The notes under the pieces: model-generated | The model's input: only the letters and a program-made list of their open reading frames with translations | Databases searched by the model: none | What the model was told of the DNA's origin: nothing | In this document: piece by piece, positions 22,455 through 32,614 of the stretch | Numbering within the stretch: the first letter of the stretch is position 1 | Layout: every line of letters starts with the position of its first letter | Origin: Halolactibacillus alkaliphilus | GTDB lineage: Bacteria; Bacillota; Bacilli; Bacillales; Amphibacillaceae | Direction of reading: 5' to 3' | NCBI RefSeq assembly: GCF_900115465.1 | Contig: NZ_FOWN01000001.1 | Coordinates: forward strand, 1 to 64,000 | DNA length: 64,000 bases | Position numbers and translations under genes: made by a program

Positions 22455-24347
22455 ATGTATGATGCAGGTCATTATGACGTTATTGTTGTAGGTGCCGGAC
22501 ACGCAGGGGTAGAAGCAGCACATGCTGCTGTTAAACGTGGGGCAAAGACTTTAATGTTGTCATTAAATTTAGATATGGTTGCTTTTATGCCGTGTAATCC
22601 ATCGATTGGTGGACCAGCCAAAGGCGTTGTTGTTCGAGAAATCGATGCCTTAGGTGGATTAATGGGGAAAGTGATTGATAAAACATACATTCAAATGAGG
22701 ATGTTGAATACTGGGAAAGGTCCTGCCGTTCGTGCTTTAAGAGCACAAGCAGATAAGCCGCTTTATATTCAAGAAATGAAATATCAATTAGAACAGTTAG
22801 ATAATTTAACTTTACGTCAAGCGATGGTGGAAGAGTTACTTGTAGAAGATGGTGTGATCAAAGGGGTTGTCACAGAGACAAAGGCAGCTTTTTATGCAAA
22901 GTCAGTCATCATTACAACGGGCACCTTTATGCGAGGCCGTGTTATTATCGGCGATGTGTCATATGAATCTGGACCAAATAATCAACGGGCATCGATTAAG
23001 TTGGCAGAAAATCTTGAGTCACTTGGTTTTGAAATTGTCCGGTTTAAAACAGGTACGCCACCTCGAGTCAATTCACGTTCGATTGATTACAGTAAAACAG
23101 AAATTCAGCCTGGAGATGAGAATCCACGGCATTTCTCTTATGAAACAACGGAAGAAATCTCAGATCAAATTCCTTGTTGGTTGACGTATACGACAGAAGA
23201 AACCCATGAGATTATTAATGACAATCTCGGTCTTTCAGCGATGTATTCAGGTATGATTAAAGGTACAGGGCCTCGTTATTGCCCATCAATTGAAGATAAG
23301 GTGGTGCGATTTCATGATAAACCACGTCACCAAATCTTTTTAGAGCCAGAGGGAAGAGAGACAGAAGAAGTTTATGTCCAAGGATTTTCCACTTCATTAC
23401 CAGAATTTGTTCAACATAAAATGTTACGTTCAATTCCAGGCTTAGAAGAAGCTGAAATCATGCGTTCAGGTTATGCGATTGAATATGATGCGGTCGTCCC
23501 GACCCAATTATGGCCAACTTTAGAAGTTAAAAATATTTCTGGGTTATATACTGCAGGTCAAATCAACGGGACATCAGGTTATGAAGAAGCAGCAGGTCAA
23601 GGTTTAATGGCGGGCATTAATGCTGCGGCTCATGCTTTAGATCTAGACACGCTTATTTTAGACCGTTCACAAGGATATATTGGTGTCTTAATTGATGATC
23701 TTGTAACAAAGGGTACAAATGAGCCTTATCGTCTTCTTACTTCACGAGCAGAATATCGCTTGCTATTACGTCATGATAATGCGGATTTACGTCTAACGAA
23801 AATTGGTTATGACTTAGGTTTAATTTCTGAGGAACGCTATCAGGCATTTGAAGCGAAAGTAGTTGCTATTGAAGCTGAGAAAAAACGACTGAGTAAAATC
23901 GTCGTTAAGCCAAGTGAGAAACTTAATCAGATTCTTGCTGATATTGGGGAAACTGACTTAAGGGAACCATTAAAGGCCTTAGAGCTGATGCGCCGTCCTA
24001 AAGTGACGTATGATGTGATTGAGCGGGTATTAGAAGAAGAGAGTCCACTAGACTTTGAAGTAAAAGAGCAAGTTGAAATTCAAGTGAAGTATGAGGGTTA
24101 TATCACGAAATCACGTCAACAAGTTGACCGAATGAAAAAAATGGAGAACAAAGTCATTCCAGAAGATATCGATTATAAAGCAATCAGTAGTCTCGCGACA
24201 GAAGCACGCCAAAAACTTGAAAAAGTACGGCCATTATCAATGGGACAAGCATCTCGTATTTCTGGTGTTAATCCAGCGGATATATCAATCTTGCTTGTTT
24301 ATATTGAACAAGGTCAGATTAAACGTTTGTCTGACGAAGATCGCTAA
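22455..24347 (+). CDS. mnmG: tRNA uridine-5-carboxymethylaminomethyl synthesis enzyme MnmG
   Basis: The FAD partner of MnmE. The 630 residues start with a Rossmann dinucleotide fold [12 protein letters not shown] (about 12-23), then [12 protein letters not shown] and the conserved [17 protein letters not shown]. The G-Y-E-E-A-A-G-Q-G segment around 374 belongs to the second FAD contact and the C-terminal helical domain binds MnmE. Length and motifs are normal. SD GGGG lies before the ATG; it is part of mnmE-mnmG-rsmG. Confidence 0.98.
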   Translation: MYDAGHYDVIVVGAGHAGVEAAHAAVKRGAKTLMLSLNLDMVAFMPCNPSIGGPAKGVVVREIDALGGLMGKVIDKTYIQMRMLNTGKGPAVRALRAQADKPLYIQEMKYQLEQLDNLTLRQAMVEELLVEDGVIKGVVTETKAAFYAKSVIITTGTFMRGRVIIGDVSYESGPNNQRASIKLAENLESLGFEIVRFKTGTPPRVNSRSIDYSKTEIQPGDENPRHFSYETTEEISDQIPCWLTYTTEETHEIINDNLGLSAMYSGMIKGTGPRYCPSIEDKVVRFHDKPRHQIFLEPEGRETEEVYVQGFSTSLPEFVQHKMLRSIPGLEEAEIMRSGYAIEYDAVVPTQLWPTLEVKNISGLYTAGQINGTSGYEEAAGQGLMAGINAAAHALDLDTLILDRSQGYIGVLIDDLVTKGTNEPYRLLTSRAEYRLLLRHDNADLRLTKIGYDLGLISEERYQAFEAKVVAIEAEKKRLSKIVVKPSEKLNQILADIGETDLREPLKALELMRRPKVTYDVIERVLEEESPLDFEVKEQVEIQVKYEGYITKSRQQVDRMKKMENKVIPEDIDYKAISSLATEARQKLEKVRPLSMGQASRISGVNPADISILLVYIEQGQIKRLSDEDR

Positions 24348-24388
24348 GTTAACGACATGTCTAATGACATTTTAGAAAGGAACGTTTT

Positions 24389-25105
24389 ATGACTATAGAG
24401 GAATTTGTTGCACGATTAAAAGCGGAAGGCATTGAATTGTCTCATCACCAAATAAAGCAATTTGATATTTACTTTAAAACGTTGGTTGAATGGAACGAAA
24501 AAATTAATTTAACAGCGATTACGGAAGAAACAGAAGTTTATTTAAAACACTTTTATGATTCGATAACCGCAAGTTTTTATGTTGATTTTAAAGAGCCGTT
24601 AACTGTTTGTGATGTGGGTGCAGGGGCAGGTTTTCCAAGTTTGCCCCTTAAAATTTGTTTCCCACAATTAAAAGTGACCATTGTTGATTCTTTAAAAAAA
24701 CGCATTACTTTTTTAAACCATTTAGCAGCAGAGTTAGAATTAACAGATGTTGCATTTTATCATGATCGAGCCGAATTATTTGGACGTAATAAGCAGTTTA
24801 GACATAGTTTTGACCTAGTTCTGGCAAGAGCTGTGGCAAAAACATCGGTTCTTAGTGAACTCTGTTTGCCGTTAGTAAAAACAGGTGGTCAGTTTATTGC
24901 GATGAAAGGGCCAAATGCAGAAGTAGAATTGAAAGAAGCAAAAAATGCGATTGAATTACTTGGCGGTGAGCTTGATAGTATTTTCACCTTTGATTTACCA
25001 GAAGACCAGGGTGAACGGAATATCGTAAGAATTTTAAAACGTCGTCAGACGCCGAAACAATATCCAAGAAAACCAGGAACACCAAATAAATCCCCATTAT
25101 CATAA
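24389..25105 (+). CDS. rsmG: 16S rRNA (guanine-N7) methyltransferase RsmG
   Basis: RsmG methylates G527 of 16S rRNA with S-adenosylmethionine. The 238-residue protein has the N-terminal helix region ([11 protein letters not shown]), the SAM-binding [15 protein letters not shown] and DLVLARAVA with the catalytic-site arrangement of the family, and a basic Pro-rich tail. The final codons form the left arm of a terminator, so gene end and terminator overlap. Last gene of the mnmEG-rsmG unit. Confidence 0.97.
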   Translation: MTIEEFVARLKAEGIELSHHQIKQFDIYFKTLVEWNEKINLTAITEETEVYLKHFYDSITASFYVDFKEPLTVCDVGAGAGFPSLPLKICFPQLKVTIVDSLKKRITFLNHLAAELELTDVAFYHDRAELFGRNKQFRHSFDLVLARAVAKTSVLSELCLPLVKTGGQFIAMKGPNAEVELKEAKNAIELLGGELDSIFTFDLPEDQGERNIVRILKRRQTPKQYPRKPGTPNKSPLS

Positions 25106-25115
25106 TGGGGATTTT
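25088..25115 (+). terminator. rsmG terminator
   Basis: AAATCCCCATTAT pairs with ATAATGGGGATTT, followed by T's; the stem begins inside rsmG. Confidence 0.88.
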
Positions 25116-25239
25116 GTCATCTAGTAAAAAGATATTCGATACTTTTTCAATGTTTAGCGCATATTTTTATCAGAATATATGATAGAATGGTAGAGGTATG
25201 GACAAAGAGCAGAAGATAAAAAGTAGTAACAGCATTAAA

Positions 25240-25255
25240 TGTTTCACGTGAAACA
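25240..25255. promoter_or_regulatory. parS site 1
   Basis: TGTTTCACGTGAAACA, the exact 16-base ParB (Spo0J) site, 50 bases upstream of noc. Confidence 0.97.
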
Positions 25256-25305
25256 TTCTTTTTAATAATAGAAACGGTAAGACGGAAGAAAAGGTGGTGT
25301 ATAGT

Positions 25306-26193
25306 ATGTTACCTCCATTTGGTCGCATATTTGGTATGGGTGAAAAAGAGCAAATAAAGGAAGAAGAGGTCGAAACAATCGAAGCTGTCATTGATGAGAC
25401 AATTAATCCGGATGAAGTGATGCAACTTCCACTAGCAGAAATTACTCCGAACCGTTATCAACCGCGTTCAATCTTCAACGAAGAAAAGATTGCAGAGTTA
25501 GCCCAGACAATTCATACCCATGGTATGATCCAACCGATTGTCGTAAGAACGATCGATGATGACAAAAAAAGATATGAAATCATTGCCGGTGAACGACGCT
25601 TTAGAGCAGTAAGTTCATTACAGTGGGAGACAATCCCGGCAATAATAAGAGAGATGAATGATAAAGAAACAGCTTCAGTCGCTCTAATTGAAAACCTTCA
25701 ACGAGAAGAACTTACAGTCATTGAAGAAGCACAAGCATATCAACGTTTACTTGATTTACACGGCCTCACACAAGAAGCTTTAGCTCAGCGTCTTGGTAAG
25801 AGCCAATCAACGATTGCAAATAAACTGCGCTTACTGAAGCTTCCTAAAACTGTTCATCAAGCGATTACAGACAAACAGATTACAGAACGTCATGCGCGAG
25901 CACTGATTCGGTTAAAAGATGAGGATCAAATCAACAAAGTTCTAGCTGAAATCATTGAAAAAGGCCTCAATGTTAAACAGACAGAAGAACGGATTAAGCT
26001 TGTTCTTGAACCGAAACAAAAACCTAAAAGGCCGCAATTTAAGGGTGTTAGTAAAGACGTCAGGATTGCTATGAATACGATTAGACAATCATTGACGATG
26101 GTCTCTGATACAGGTGTTAATCTAGAAACAGATGAGCAAGATCTTGATGATTATTACCAAATCACGATAAAAATCCCTAAAAAGAATGCTTGA
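25306..26193 (+). CDS. noc: Nucleoid occlusion protein Noc
   Basis: Noc is a ParB-like CTPase that spreads on DNA around its own sites and tethers DNA to the membrane, blocking division over the nucleoid. The 295 residues start with the short amphipathic segment [15 protein letters not shown] that in Noc acts as membrane anchor, then the ParB N-domain with [18 protein letters not shown] (GERRxR) and [14 protein letters not shown], and a helix-turn-helix with [19 protein letters not shown]. The ATG at 25306 is chosen because AAGGTGG lies eight bases before it. It is a paralogue of the parB gene 1.1 kb away. Confidence 0.95.
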   Translation: MLPPFGRIFGMGEKEQIKEEEVETIEAVIDETINPDEVMQLPLAEITPNRYQPRSIFNEEKIAELAQTIHTHGMIQPIVVRTIDDDKKRYEIIAGERRFRAVSSLQWETIPAIIREMNDKETASVALIENLQREELTVIEEAQAYQRLLDLHGLTQEALAQRLGKSQSTIANKLRLLKLPKTVHQAITDKQITERHARALIRLKDEDQINKVLAEIIEKGLNVKQTEERIKLVLEPKQKPKRPQFKGVSKDVRIAMNTIRQSLTMVSDTGVNLETDEQDLDDYYQITIKIPKKNA

Positions 26194-26214
26194 TATATAG
26201 CATGAGTAGTAACG

Positions 26215-26243
26215 AAACGGCAATCACTAGGATTGTCGTTTTT
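26215..26243 (+). terminator. noc terminator
   Basis: ACGGCAATC pairs with GATTGTCGT (one G-T) and is followed by TTTTT. The remaining 290 bases to parA are AT-rich and hold only a candidate promoter. Confidence 0.75.
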
Positions 26244-26455
26244 CTCTATAAGCAAATGTTATGATACGTCGAGAATTAAACCGATTCAAGTTTTCGATTG
26301 GGTATATCAGTAAAAGACGTATAAATATGATTGGTAACAGTCTCGATTAAAACTTTGGTTAGGGTCTTTGAGGGCTTTTTTAAGAAATATTAGCTAGTAA
26401 ATGTATTTTGTCCTGCATTTGCTAACTTAGATTATAAGAAATTTGACTTAATATG

Positions 26456-26483
26456 TTTATATATGTTTTTTTGACTGTATAAT
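26456..26483 (+). promoter_or_regulatory. Candidate parA promoter
   Basis: TTTATA, 16-base spacer, TATAAT, about 57 bases before parA. Confidence 0.4.
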
Positions 26484-26539
26484 TTTAAAAATAGTGATAG
26501 AATAGAAAAGAAGTTCTTAAATTTGAGGTGAGTGTTACC

Positions 26540-27301
26540 ATGGGAAAAGTAATCGCCGTTGCCAACCAAAAAGGCGGCGTAGGGAAAACCACATCATCCG
26601 TTAATCTAAGCGCGTGTTTAGCTTATTATGGCCACAAGACACTCCTTGTCGATATAGACCCACAAGGTAACGCTACAAGTGGGCTAGGCATAAATAAAGC
26701 AGACGTTGATCAATGTATATATGACGTCTTAGTTGAAGACTTAGAAGCAAAGGATGTCGTTATCTCTACAAACGTAGAAAATCTAGATATTGTGCCAGCA
26801 ACGATTCAATTAGCAGGTGCAGAAATTGAGTTAGTACCAACGATCTCAAGAGAAGCAAGGTTAAAAAAAGCACTAGCTTCTGTTGTTTCTCATTATGATT
26901 ATATTATTATTGATTGTCCGCCATCACTAGGGTTATTGACATTAAATGCTCTAACTGCATCTGATAGTGTCATTATTCCAGTGCAATGTGAATATTATGC
27001 GCTTGAAGGACTGAGCCAGCTACTTAATACTGTAAGGCTTGTGCAAAAGCACTTAAACAAGTCGCTTCAAATAGAAGGTGTTCTTCTCACAATGCTTGAT
27101 GCGCGAACGAATTTAGGTTTACAGGTCATTGAGGAAGTAAAGAAATATTTCCAAGACAAAGTGTATCAAACCATTATTCCCCGCAATGTTCGCTTAGGTG
27201 AAGCGCCTAGTCACGGACAACCGATTATTACTTATGATCCAAAGTCACGTGGAGCGGAAGTGTATCTTGAATTAGCGAAGGAAGTGATGTCAAATGGCTA
27301 G
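26540..27301 (+). CDS. parA: Chromosome partitioning ATPase ParA (Soj)
   Basis: Soj dimerises with ATP on DNA, is switched by ParB, and controls both segregation and DnaA activity. The 253 residues carry the deviant Walker A KGGVGKTTSS (about 10-19), the DIDPQGNATSGLG switch and DCPPSLGLLTLNA. The ATG at 26540 is preferred with GAGGTG nine bases upstream; the open frame starts four codons earlier at a GTG within that SD. It overlaps parB by eight bases. Confidence 0.97.
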   Translation: MGKVIAVANQKGGVGKTTSSVNLSACLAYYGHKTLLVDIDPQGNATSGLGINKADVDQCIYDVLVEDLEAKDVVISTNVENLDIVPATIQLAGAEIELVPTISREARLKKALASVVSHYDYIIIDCPPSLGLLTLNALTASDSVIIPVQCEYYALEGLSQLLNTVRLVQKHLNKSLQIEGVLLTMLDARTNLGLQVIEEVKKYFQDKVYQTIIPRNVRLGEAPSHGQPIITYDPKSRGAEVYLELAKEVMSNG

Positions 27302-28142
27302 AGGTCTAGGTAAAGGCATTAATGCGTTCTTTCCAGAACTAAATGAAAATGAAGTGGTCCGTGATGCTCAAGTGGCGGAAGTGGAGCTATCGAGATGTCG
27401 TCCGAATCCATATCAACCGAGAAAAACATTTCAGGTAGAAGCAATTGAAGAATTAAAGCAATCTATTTTAACATATGGCATCATTCAACCACTCTTAGTA
27501 AGAGAGTCCGTTAAAGGATTTGAAATTATTGCAGGTGAAAGGCGCTATCGTGCCGCGAAAGAGGCGGGACTTAAGACGGTACCGGTTATCGTGAAAGAAA
27601 TGGATGACCAACGCATGATGGAACTTGCTTTACTTGAAAACTTACAGCGTGAAAACTTAACACCGATAGAAGAAGCGCAGGCATATGTAAACTTGATGAA
27701 GTCCCACAGCTTAACGCAGGAAGATTTAGCTCAAAAACTAGGGAAAAGTCGGCCGCATATTGCAAACCTCGTACGGTTACTACAACTACCCGCTCAAGTA
27801 ACGGCGATGATTAATAATGGTGAACTGTCGATGGGGCATGGGCGTACGTTATTAGGGTTAAAGGATAAGGCCTTACTTGATAAGGTAGTGAAGAAGATTA
27901 CGACTGAAAAGTTAAATGTTCGTCAAGTAGAGCAATTAATCCAATCATTAAATCAAGAAAAAGAAACTAAAACTAAGCAAAAACCTAAAAAAGATATTTT
28001 CCTCACAGAACAAGAACATATGTTACAACAACACTTTGGTACAAGCGTGAAAATCAACCAAGGTAAGAAAAAAGGTAAAATTGAGATAGAGTACTACAGT
28101 ACTAAAGATTTACAACGTATTATTGATTTATTGCAGAATTAA
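27294..28142 (+). CDS. parB: Chromosome partitioning protein ParB (Spo0J)
   Basis: ParB binds parS, slides as a CTP-dependent clamp, and recruits SMC at the origin. The 282 residues start MARGLGKGINAFFPE and hold the N-domain with RPNPYQPRKTF, GERRYRAAKEAG (the CTP-binding GERRxR) and ENLQRENLTPIEEA, the HTH LAQKLGKSRPHIANLVRLL, and the C-terminal dimerisation domain with IEIEYYSTKDL. The start lies within the 3' end of parA. One parS lies 52 bases downstream of the stop. Confidence 0.97.
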   Translation: MARGLGKGINAFFPELNENEVVRDAQVAEVELSRCRPNPYQPRKTFQVEAIEELKQSILTYGIIQPLLVRESVKGFEIIAGERRYRAAKEAGLKTVPVIVKEMDDQRMMELALLENLQRENLTPIEEAQAYVNLMKSHSLTQEDLAQKLGKSRPHIANLVRLLQLPAQVTAMINNGELSMGHGRTLLGLKDKALLDKVVKKITTEKLNVRQVEQLIQSLNQEKETKTKQKPKKDIFLTEQEHMLQQHFGTSVKINQGKKKGKIEIEYYSTKDLQRIIDLLQN

Positions 28143-28193
28143 GCTCAATGTCTAACTTACGACTATGGTAGGTTAGGCATTTTCTTTACGCAT

Positions 28194-28209
28194 TGTTTCA
28201 CGTGAAACA
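28194..28209. promoter_or_regulatory. parS site 2
   Basis: Exact TGTTTCACGTGAAACA between parB and the DUF554 gene. Confidence 0.97.
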
Positions 28210-28233
28210 TTTGATTAAGAAAGTAGGTTGGAT

Positions 28234-28941
28234 ATGGCTTTAACAGGAACATTAGTGAATGGATTAATGATTATCATAGGGACTGCGATAGGATTGTTTT
28301 TACAAAAGATAGATGAGAAATACAAAGAAACGGCATTAAACGCTGTTGGTTTAGCCGTTATTTTAATAGGACTTCAAATGGCCTTTGAAGTGAATCAGTT
28401 GATTGTGGTGATATTAAGTTTAATGTTTGGTGGAATACTCGGTGAAGCATTAAAGTTAGAAGAACGCTTAAATCAGATTGGTGACAAGGTAGGGACTATT
28501 ATTAGTAAGAAATCAGTAGACCAGAGGATATCTCAAGGGTTTATCACGGCAAGCTTAATTTTTGTTATTGGTGCTATGGGGATTGTAGGAGCGCTTGATA
28601 GTGGTCTAAGATATGATCATAGTATTCTTTACACTAAATCTATTTTAGATGGTTTTACATCGATGATTTTAACAACAACCTTAGGTGTAGGTGTTGGTTT
28701 ATCTGTTTTTCCCGTGGTTATATACCAAGGTAGTCTTGCATTATTAGCGGTATTCATCTACCGTTATGTACCTGAGGCATTTTTAGACCTGTGGATCATT
28801 GATGTAACAGCAACAGGGGGATTGATGATTACTGCAATTGGTTTAAATATGTTGGGAATTACGAAAATACGTATTGCTAACCTTATTCCTGCTTTAGTGA
28901 TTGTAACAGGTCTACTTGCAATAACGCACGTGTTTTTCTAA
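28234..28941 (+). CDS. DUF554 family membrane protein
   Basis: A 235-residue, six- to seven-helix membrane protein starting MALTGTLVNGLMIIIGTAIG, with GGILGEALKLEERLNQ and GAMGIVGALDSGL, typical of DUF554/YqgA proteins, which are proposed transporters of unknown substrate. The ATG at 28234 follows a weak GTAGG; the frame is open two codons further up to a TTG. It occupies the place downstream of parB where B. subtilis has the yyaC-yyaD region. Confidence 0.85.
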   Translation: MALTGTLVNGLMIIIGTAIGLFLQKIDEKYKETALNAVGLAVILIGLQMAFEVNQLIVVILSLMFGGILGEALKLEERLNQIGDKVGTIISKKSVDQRISQGFITASLIFVIGAMGIVGALDSGLRYDHSILYTKSILDGFTSMILTTTLGVGVGLSVFPVVIYQGSLALLAVFIYRYVPEAFLDLWIIDVTATGGLMITAIGLNMLGITKIRIANLIPALVIVTGLLAITHVFF

Positions 28942-29056
28942 AAATAAATGGAGAAGTGTTATATCTTTAACGAGGGACAAGTGTGTGTGATAATATAACT
29001 AGCATAATGGGTCAATCTAGTGGTAGAATAGAAAAAGTGAAAAGGGGGCGTAGTGT

Positions 29057-29257
29057 GTGGAAAAATCAGCTTATAAATTGCATGATATTGTTGAGATGAA
29101 GAAGCCACATCCATGCGGTGAGAATCGTTGGCAAATCATTCGTTTAGGTATGGATATCCGAATCAAATGTACAGGTTGTGACCACAGCGTCATGATTCCG
29201 CGTCGCAAATTCGAATCAAAACTAAAAAAAGTCTTGGTATCAGCTGAAGAAGCTTAA
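29057..29257 (+). CDS. DUF951 small protein
   Basis: A 66-residue protein of the DUF951 family found near parB and ychF in many Firmicutes. It has HDIVEMKKPHPCGENRWQI, then IRIKCTGCDHSVMIPRRKFE. The two cysteine clusters (C-G, C-x-x-C) suggest a metal site. It starts with GTG behind AAAGGGGG. Function unknown. Confidence 0.9.
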   Translation: MEKSAYKLHDIVEMKKPHPCGENRWQIIRLGMDIRIKCTGCDHSVMIPRRKFESKLKKVLVSAEEA

Positions 29258-29269
29258 CGACTTAGGAAA

Positions 29270-29285
29270 TGTTTCACGTGAAACA
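29270..29285. promoter_or_regulatory. parS site 3
   Basis: Exact TGTTTCACGTGAAACA, 13 bases after the DUF951 stop. Sites 1-3 span about 4 kb around parAB. Confidence 0.97.
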
Positions 29286-29423
29286 AGTTATGTTATTTCG
29301 ACGAATGATCTATTAAGTTTGTGAAGGTTAGCATCAATACAGATAATAAATTGAATGAATTACTGAAATAGCATTGATTAGGCTAAATACAAAGATTTTT
29401 TCTAGAGAATTAAATAAAGCATT

Positions 29424-29487
29424 AAAAAAGCACGTCTAAAACATGAGTTTTAGTGAATACCCTAACTTGCGTTTTAAACATGTGCTT
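29424..29487 (-). terminator. Long imperfect hairpin before ychF
   Basis: AAGCAC/GTGCTT ends with an inner TAAAAC/GTTTTA; the T-run lies on the minus side, facing away from ychF, where no gene is seen. It overlaps the ychF promoter. Confidence 0.35.
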
Positions 29488-29495
29488 ACTATAAT
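29467..29495 (+). promoter_or_regulatory. ychF promoter
   Basis: TTGCGT, 17-base spacer, TATAAT, 52 bases before the start codon. Confidence 0.6.
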
Positions 29496-29546
29496 TGAAA
29501 AGTAACGTTACTTGTAGCGGTAAACCTTAAGGAGTGGAAAAGAAAT

Positions 29547-30647
29547 ATGGCATTAACAGCAGGTATTGTTGGGTTACCTAACGTGGGTAAATCAACCTTA
29601 TTTAACGCAATAACACAAGCGGGTGCAGAATCGGCGAATTATCCTTTCTGTACAATTGATCCTAATGTAGGGATTGTAGAAGTACCAGATGAACGCTTAG
29701 ATAAATTAACAGAGCTCGTTAAACCGAAAAAGACGGTCCCAACAGCTTTTGAATTTACAGATATAGCAGGCATTGTAAAGGGTGCAAGCAAGGGTGAAGG
29801 ATTAGGTAATCAATTCCTTTCGCACATTCGTCAAGTAGATGCTATTTGTCACGTGGTCCGTTGTTTTGAAGATGAAAACATTACCCACGTCTCAGGTACT
29901 GTAGACCCGATATCTGATATAGAAACGATTAACTTGGAATTAATTCTAGCAGACTTAGAAACAGTCACTAAACGCTTCCAACGTGTAGAAAAACTGGCGC
30001 GTCAAAAAGACAAAGAGGCGCTAGTTGAATTTGATATTCTATCTAAGTTAAAAGATGCATTTGAAAACGAAAAACCAGCGCGATCAGTAGAGTTCACAGA
30101 TGAACAATTAAAGACGGTAAAAGGCCTTCATTTACTAACACAAAAGCCGATACTTTATGTTGCAAATGTCGGAGAAGATGAATTACTTGATGCGGATCAA
30201 AATCCGTATGTAGCAAAAGTAAAAGCCTTTGCTGAAACTGATGCAGCGGAAGTCATTATTATCAGTGCTAAAGTTGAATCGGAAATTGCAGAGTTAGACG
30301 GCGAGGAAAAGGACATGTTCCTTGAAGAGTTAGGTATTCCTGAGTCTGGTTTAGACCAATTGATTAAGGCAACGTATTCATTACTCGGTTTGGCGACTTA
30401 CTTTACTGCAGGTGAGCAAGAAGTAAGAGCTTGGACTTTTGTTAAAGGTATTAAAGCACCACAAGCCGCAGGCATTATTCATACTGATTTTGAGCGTGGA
30501 TTTATTCGTGCTGAAACAGTATCTTATGATGACCTTGTGGATGCAGGCTCTATGTCTGTAGCTAAAGAACGTGGGAAAGTACGTTTGGAAGGGAAAGAAT
30601 ACATCGTTAAAGATGGCGATGTTATTCACTTCCGTTTTAACGTTTAA
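29547..30647 (+). CDS. ychF: Redox-regulated ATPase YchF
   Basis: YchF is an Obg-family P-loop protein that prefers ATP and associates with ribosomes. The 366 residues contain [14 protein letters not shown] (8-21), the [19 protein letters not shown] switch region, a coiled-coil insertion (about 130-180), and the C-terminal TGS domain with VRAWTFVKG and [11 protein letters not shown]. The SD is AAGGAGTGG. Length and motifs are normal. Confidence 0.97.
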   Translation: MALTAGIVGLPNVGKSTLFNAITQAGAESANYPFCTIDPNVGIVEVPDERLDKLTELVKPKKTVPTAFEFTDIAGIVKGASKGEGLGNQFLSHIRQVDAICHVVRCFEDENITHVSGTVDPISDIETINLELILADLETVTKRFQRVEKLARQKDKEALVEFDILSKLKDAFENEKPARSVEFTDEQLKTVKGLHLLTQKPILYVANVGEDELLDADQNPYVAKVKAFAETDAAEVIIISAKVESEIAELDGEEKDMFLEELGIPESGLDQLIKATYSLLGLATYFTAGEQEVRAWTFVKGIKAPQAAGIIHTDFERGFIRAETVSYDDLVDAGSMSVAKERGKVRLEGKEYIVKDGDVIHFRFNV

Positions 30648-30691
30648 GACGTCTTGATATTAAGAAAAATCGAGAAGATTAACGATTAACC

Positions 30692-30720
30692 TTGATACTT
30701 CATGTTTTGTTTGGTATAAT
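30692..30720 (+). promoter_or_regulatory. rpsF operon promoter
   Basis: TTGATA, 17-base spacer, TATAAT, 86 bases before rpsF. Confidence 0.75.
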
Positions 30721-30749
30721 ACTTGATTGTGAGTAATGAAAAATTATTA

Positions 30750-30790
30750 CTCCTTGCTCTTTAGCAAACTAAAGAGCCGTTAAGACCAAA
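30750..30790 (+). promoter_or_regulatory. Putative S6:S18 autoregulatory leader of rpsF
   Basis: GCTCTTTAG-caaa-CTAAAGAGC is followed at once by CCG (30777-30779) and TTAAG before the SD. The rpsF leaders of many bacteria carry a stem with a CCG element bound by the S6-S18 complex for feedback control. Placement and CCG fit; a covariance-model search would settle it. Confidence 0.6.
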
Positions 30791-30805
30791 AGGAGGTGTA
30801 TACGG

Positions 30806-31093
30806 ATGAGAAAGTATGAAATCATGTACATCATCCGCCCAAACATTGAGGACGAAGCTAAAAAAGCTGTAGTTGAGCGTTTCAACACAATCCTTGCTGA
30901 AAATGGAGCGGAAGATGTGAAAGCTGAAGAAATGGGCAAGAAACGTCTTGCTTATGAAATCAACGATTTCCGTGATGGCTACTACGTACTTGTAAATTAT
31001 ACAGGTGAAGAAGCAGCTACAAAAGAATTCGATCGTCTAGCTAAGTTCTCTGACGATATTATTCGTCACATGGCTATTCGCTTAGAAGACTAA
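30806..31093 (+). CDS. rpsF: 30S ribosomal protein S6
   Basis: S6 forms a pair with S18 on the small-subunit platform. The 95 residues start [20 protein letters not shown] and include [20 protein letters not shown] and [23 protein letters not shown]. First gene of rpsF-ssb-rpsR. Confidence 0.98.
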   Translation: MRKYEIMYIIRPNIEDEAKKAVVERFNTILAENGAEDVKAEEMGKKRLAYEINDFRDGYYVLVNYTGEEAATKEFDRLAKFSDDIIRHMAIRLED

Positions 31094-31108
31094 TAAGGAG
31101 GGGTTCTC

Positions 31109-31600
31109 ATGTTAAATCGTGTCGTACTTGTCGGCAGGTTAACGAAGGATCCAGACTTACGCTATACTGCAAGTGGAGTAGCAGTAGCTAATTTCACTAT
31201 TGCTGTTAACAGACCGTTTTCTAATCAACAAGGCGAACGTGAAGCAGATTTTATTAACTGTGTTATTTGGAGAAAACCAGCTGAGAATTTAGCAAACTAC
31301 ATGGGTAAGGGTTCTCTTATCGGCGTAGATGGTCGTATTCAAACACGTTCATATGACAACCAAGATGGACAACGTGTATATGTGACAGAAATCGTGGCTG
31401 ATTCTGTTCAGTTTTTAGAGTCTAGAAACTCGAAAAGTAATCAATCACAAGGTGGCGGACAAGGGTCTGGAAGCTATCAAGACAATCAGTACCAGAACCA
31501 ACAGCAAGCGCCAAGTAATAATCAATACAGTCAACCAACAGGTTCTCCAAACGACAGTATGGAACCTATTGATATATCAGACGATGATTTACCATTCTAA
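31109..31600 (+). CDS. ssb: Single-stranded DNA-binding protein
   Basis: SSB coats single-stranded DNA and recruits repair and replication proteins. The 163 residues have the OB fold ([19 protein letters not shown] to about 105), a Gly/Gln/Asn/Ser-rich linker, and the acidic tip DISDDDLPF that binds partners. It lies 16 bases after rpsF behind AAGGAGGGG. Confidence 0.98.
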   Translation: MLNRVVLVGRLTKDPDLRYTASGVAVANFTIAVNRPFSNQQGEREADFINCVIWRKPAENLANYMGKGSLIGVDGRIQTRSYDNQDGQRVYVTEIVADSVQFLESRNSKSNQSQGGGQGSGSYQDNQYQNQQQAPSNNQYSQPTGSPNDSMEPIDISDDDLPF

Positions 31601-31855
<255 letters not shown>

Positions 31856-31866
31856 TTACTACAATT

Positions 31867-31923
31867 AAAACCTATGCTTGTTACGCTTACTTAAATAAGT
31901 AAGTATAATAGCATAGGTTTTTT
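31867..31923 (+). terminator. rpsR terminator
   Basis: AAACCTATGCT pairs with AGCATAGGTTT, with an inner CTTACTT/AAGTAAG stem, followed by TTTTTT. Confidence 0.9.
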
Positions 31924-31934
31924 GTCATTTTACA

Positions 31935-31985
31935 GTGAGAAGACACCTTCCCTAAGTGCTTGAGCACTAGGTGGGGTAGTTCAAT
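31935..31985 (+). repeat. Dispersed hairpin repeat, copy C
   Basis: GTGAGAAGACACCTTCCCTA, then an AGTGCT-tg-AGCACT hairpin, AGGTGGGGTAGTTCAAT. It lies directly after the rpsR terminator without any nearby transposase gene. Confidence 0.7.
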
Positions 31986-32048
31986 ATGTTTTCTATACGT
32001 TTTTAAAAGATTGTTGATAGATGTCAACTGAAATCAGTGGAAAGGAAG

Positions 32049-32453
32049 TTAGTCAGTGAGTAGATCTTTATACTGTTCAACATCATCAAAATCGGTCCCG
32101 AAAATTAGAGGTGTTTTATCTATATTCGTTAATTGAATCGGTTGGCCACTATTCATGTTAGGGATTGTGATGTCGAAAATATCTGTGTCTGCTAATGAAA
32201 TGGTAATCTTCTGCACGTCACTTTCTAAGAGGTAAGTATTGGCTTCTTCTTTTCTAAAAGTCCCTTGATCAACAGCCCTATTATCGATATATTGAACAAA
32301 TGTTTCATCTTTTGCATCAAAAGACATCTGAATTATATAACCATCTTGAGTCCACTCGCTTTGATAGGTCCCTCTTAAACTTGGTGATGCTTGATTGCAC
32401 CCTACTAATAATAAGCCGAGAATGATCATAAAGTATAGACTGATTTTTTTCAT
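32049..32453 (-). CDS. Small lipoprotein of unknown function
   Basis: A 134-residue secreted lipoprotein: MKKISLYFMIILGLLLVGC with lipobox LLVGC (Cys19), then a mature part predicted to be mainly beta strand, rich in Asp, Thr and Gln (GTYQSEWTQDGYIIQMSF, FVQYIDNRAVDQGTF). The layout resembles small lipocalin-like or DUF lipoproteins, but I recognise no family. SD AAAGGAG. It stands alone on the minus strand between rpsR and the MATE gene. Confidence 0.75.
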   Translation of the reverse strand: MKKISLYFMIILGLLLVGCNQASPSLRGTYQSEWTQDGYIIQMSFDAKDETFVQYIDNRAVDQGTFRKEEANTYLLESDVQKITISLADTDIFDITIPNMNSGQPIQLTNIDKTPLIFGTDFDDVEQYKDLLTD

Positions 32454-32534
32454 TCAAACCTTCTCCTTTAAAGTAAATAGAAATACAAATGAATTCTATT
32501 GCATACATTATGCGTAGATACCTTTTTATAAAGG

Positions 32535-32575
32535 AAGCCCGTTACATATAGTCTAAAACACTATGTAACAGGCTT
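32535..32575 (-). terminator. Terminator after MATE gene
   Basis: AAGCC-GTTACATA pairs with TATGTAAC-GGCTT around one mismatch; a short T-rich run follows on the minus strand. Confidence 0.6.
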
Positions 32576-32614
32576 ATATTATTTAAGGGTAGCTAGGATT
32601 ATAATAGACAGGAA

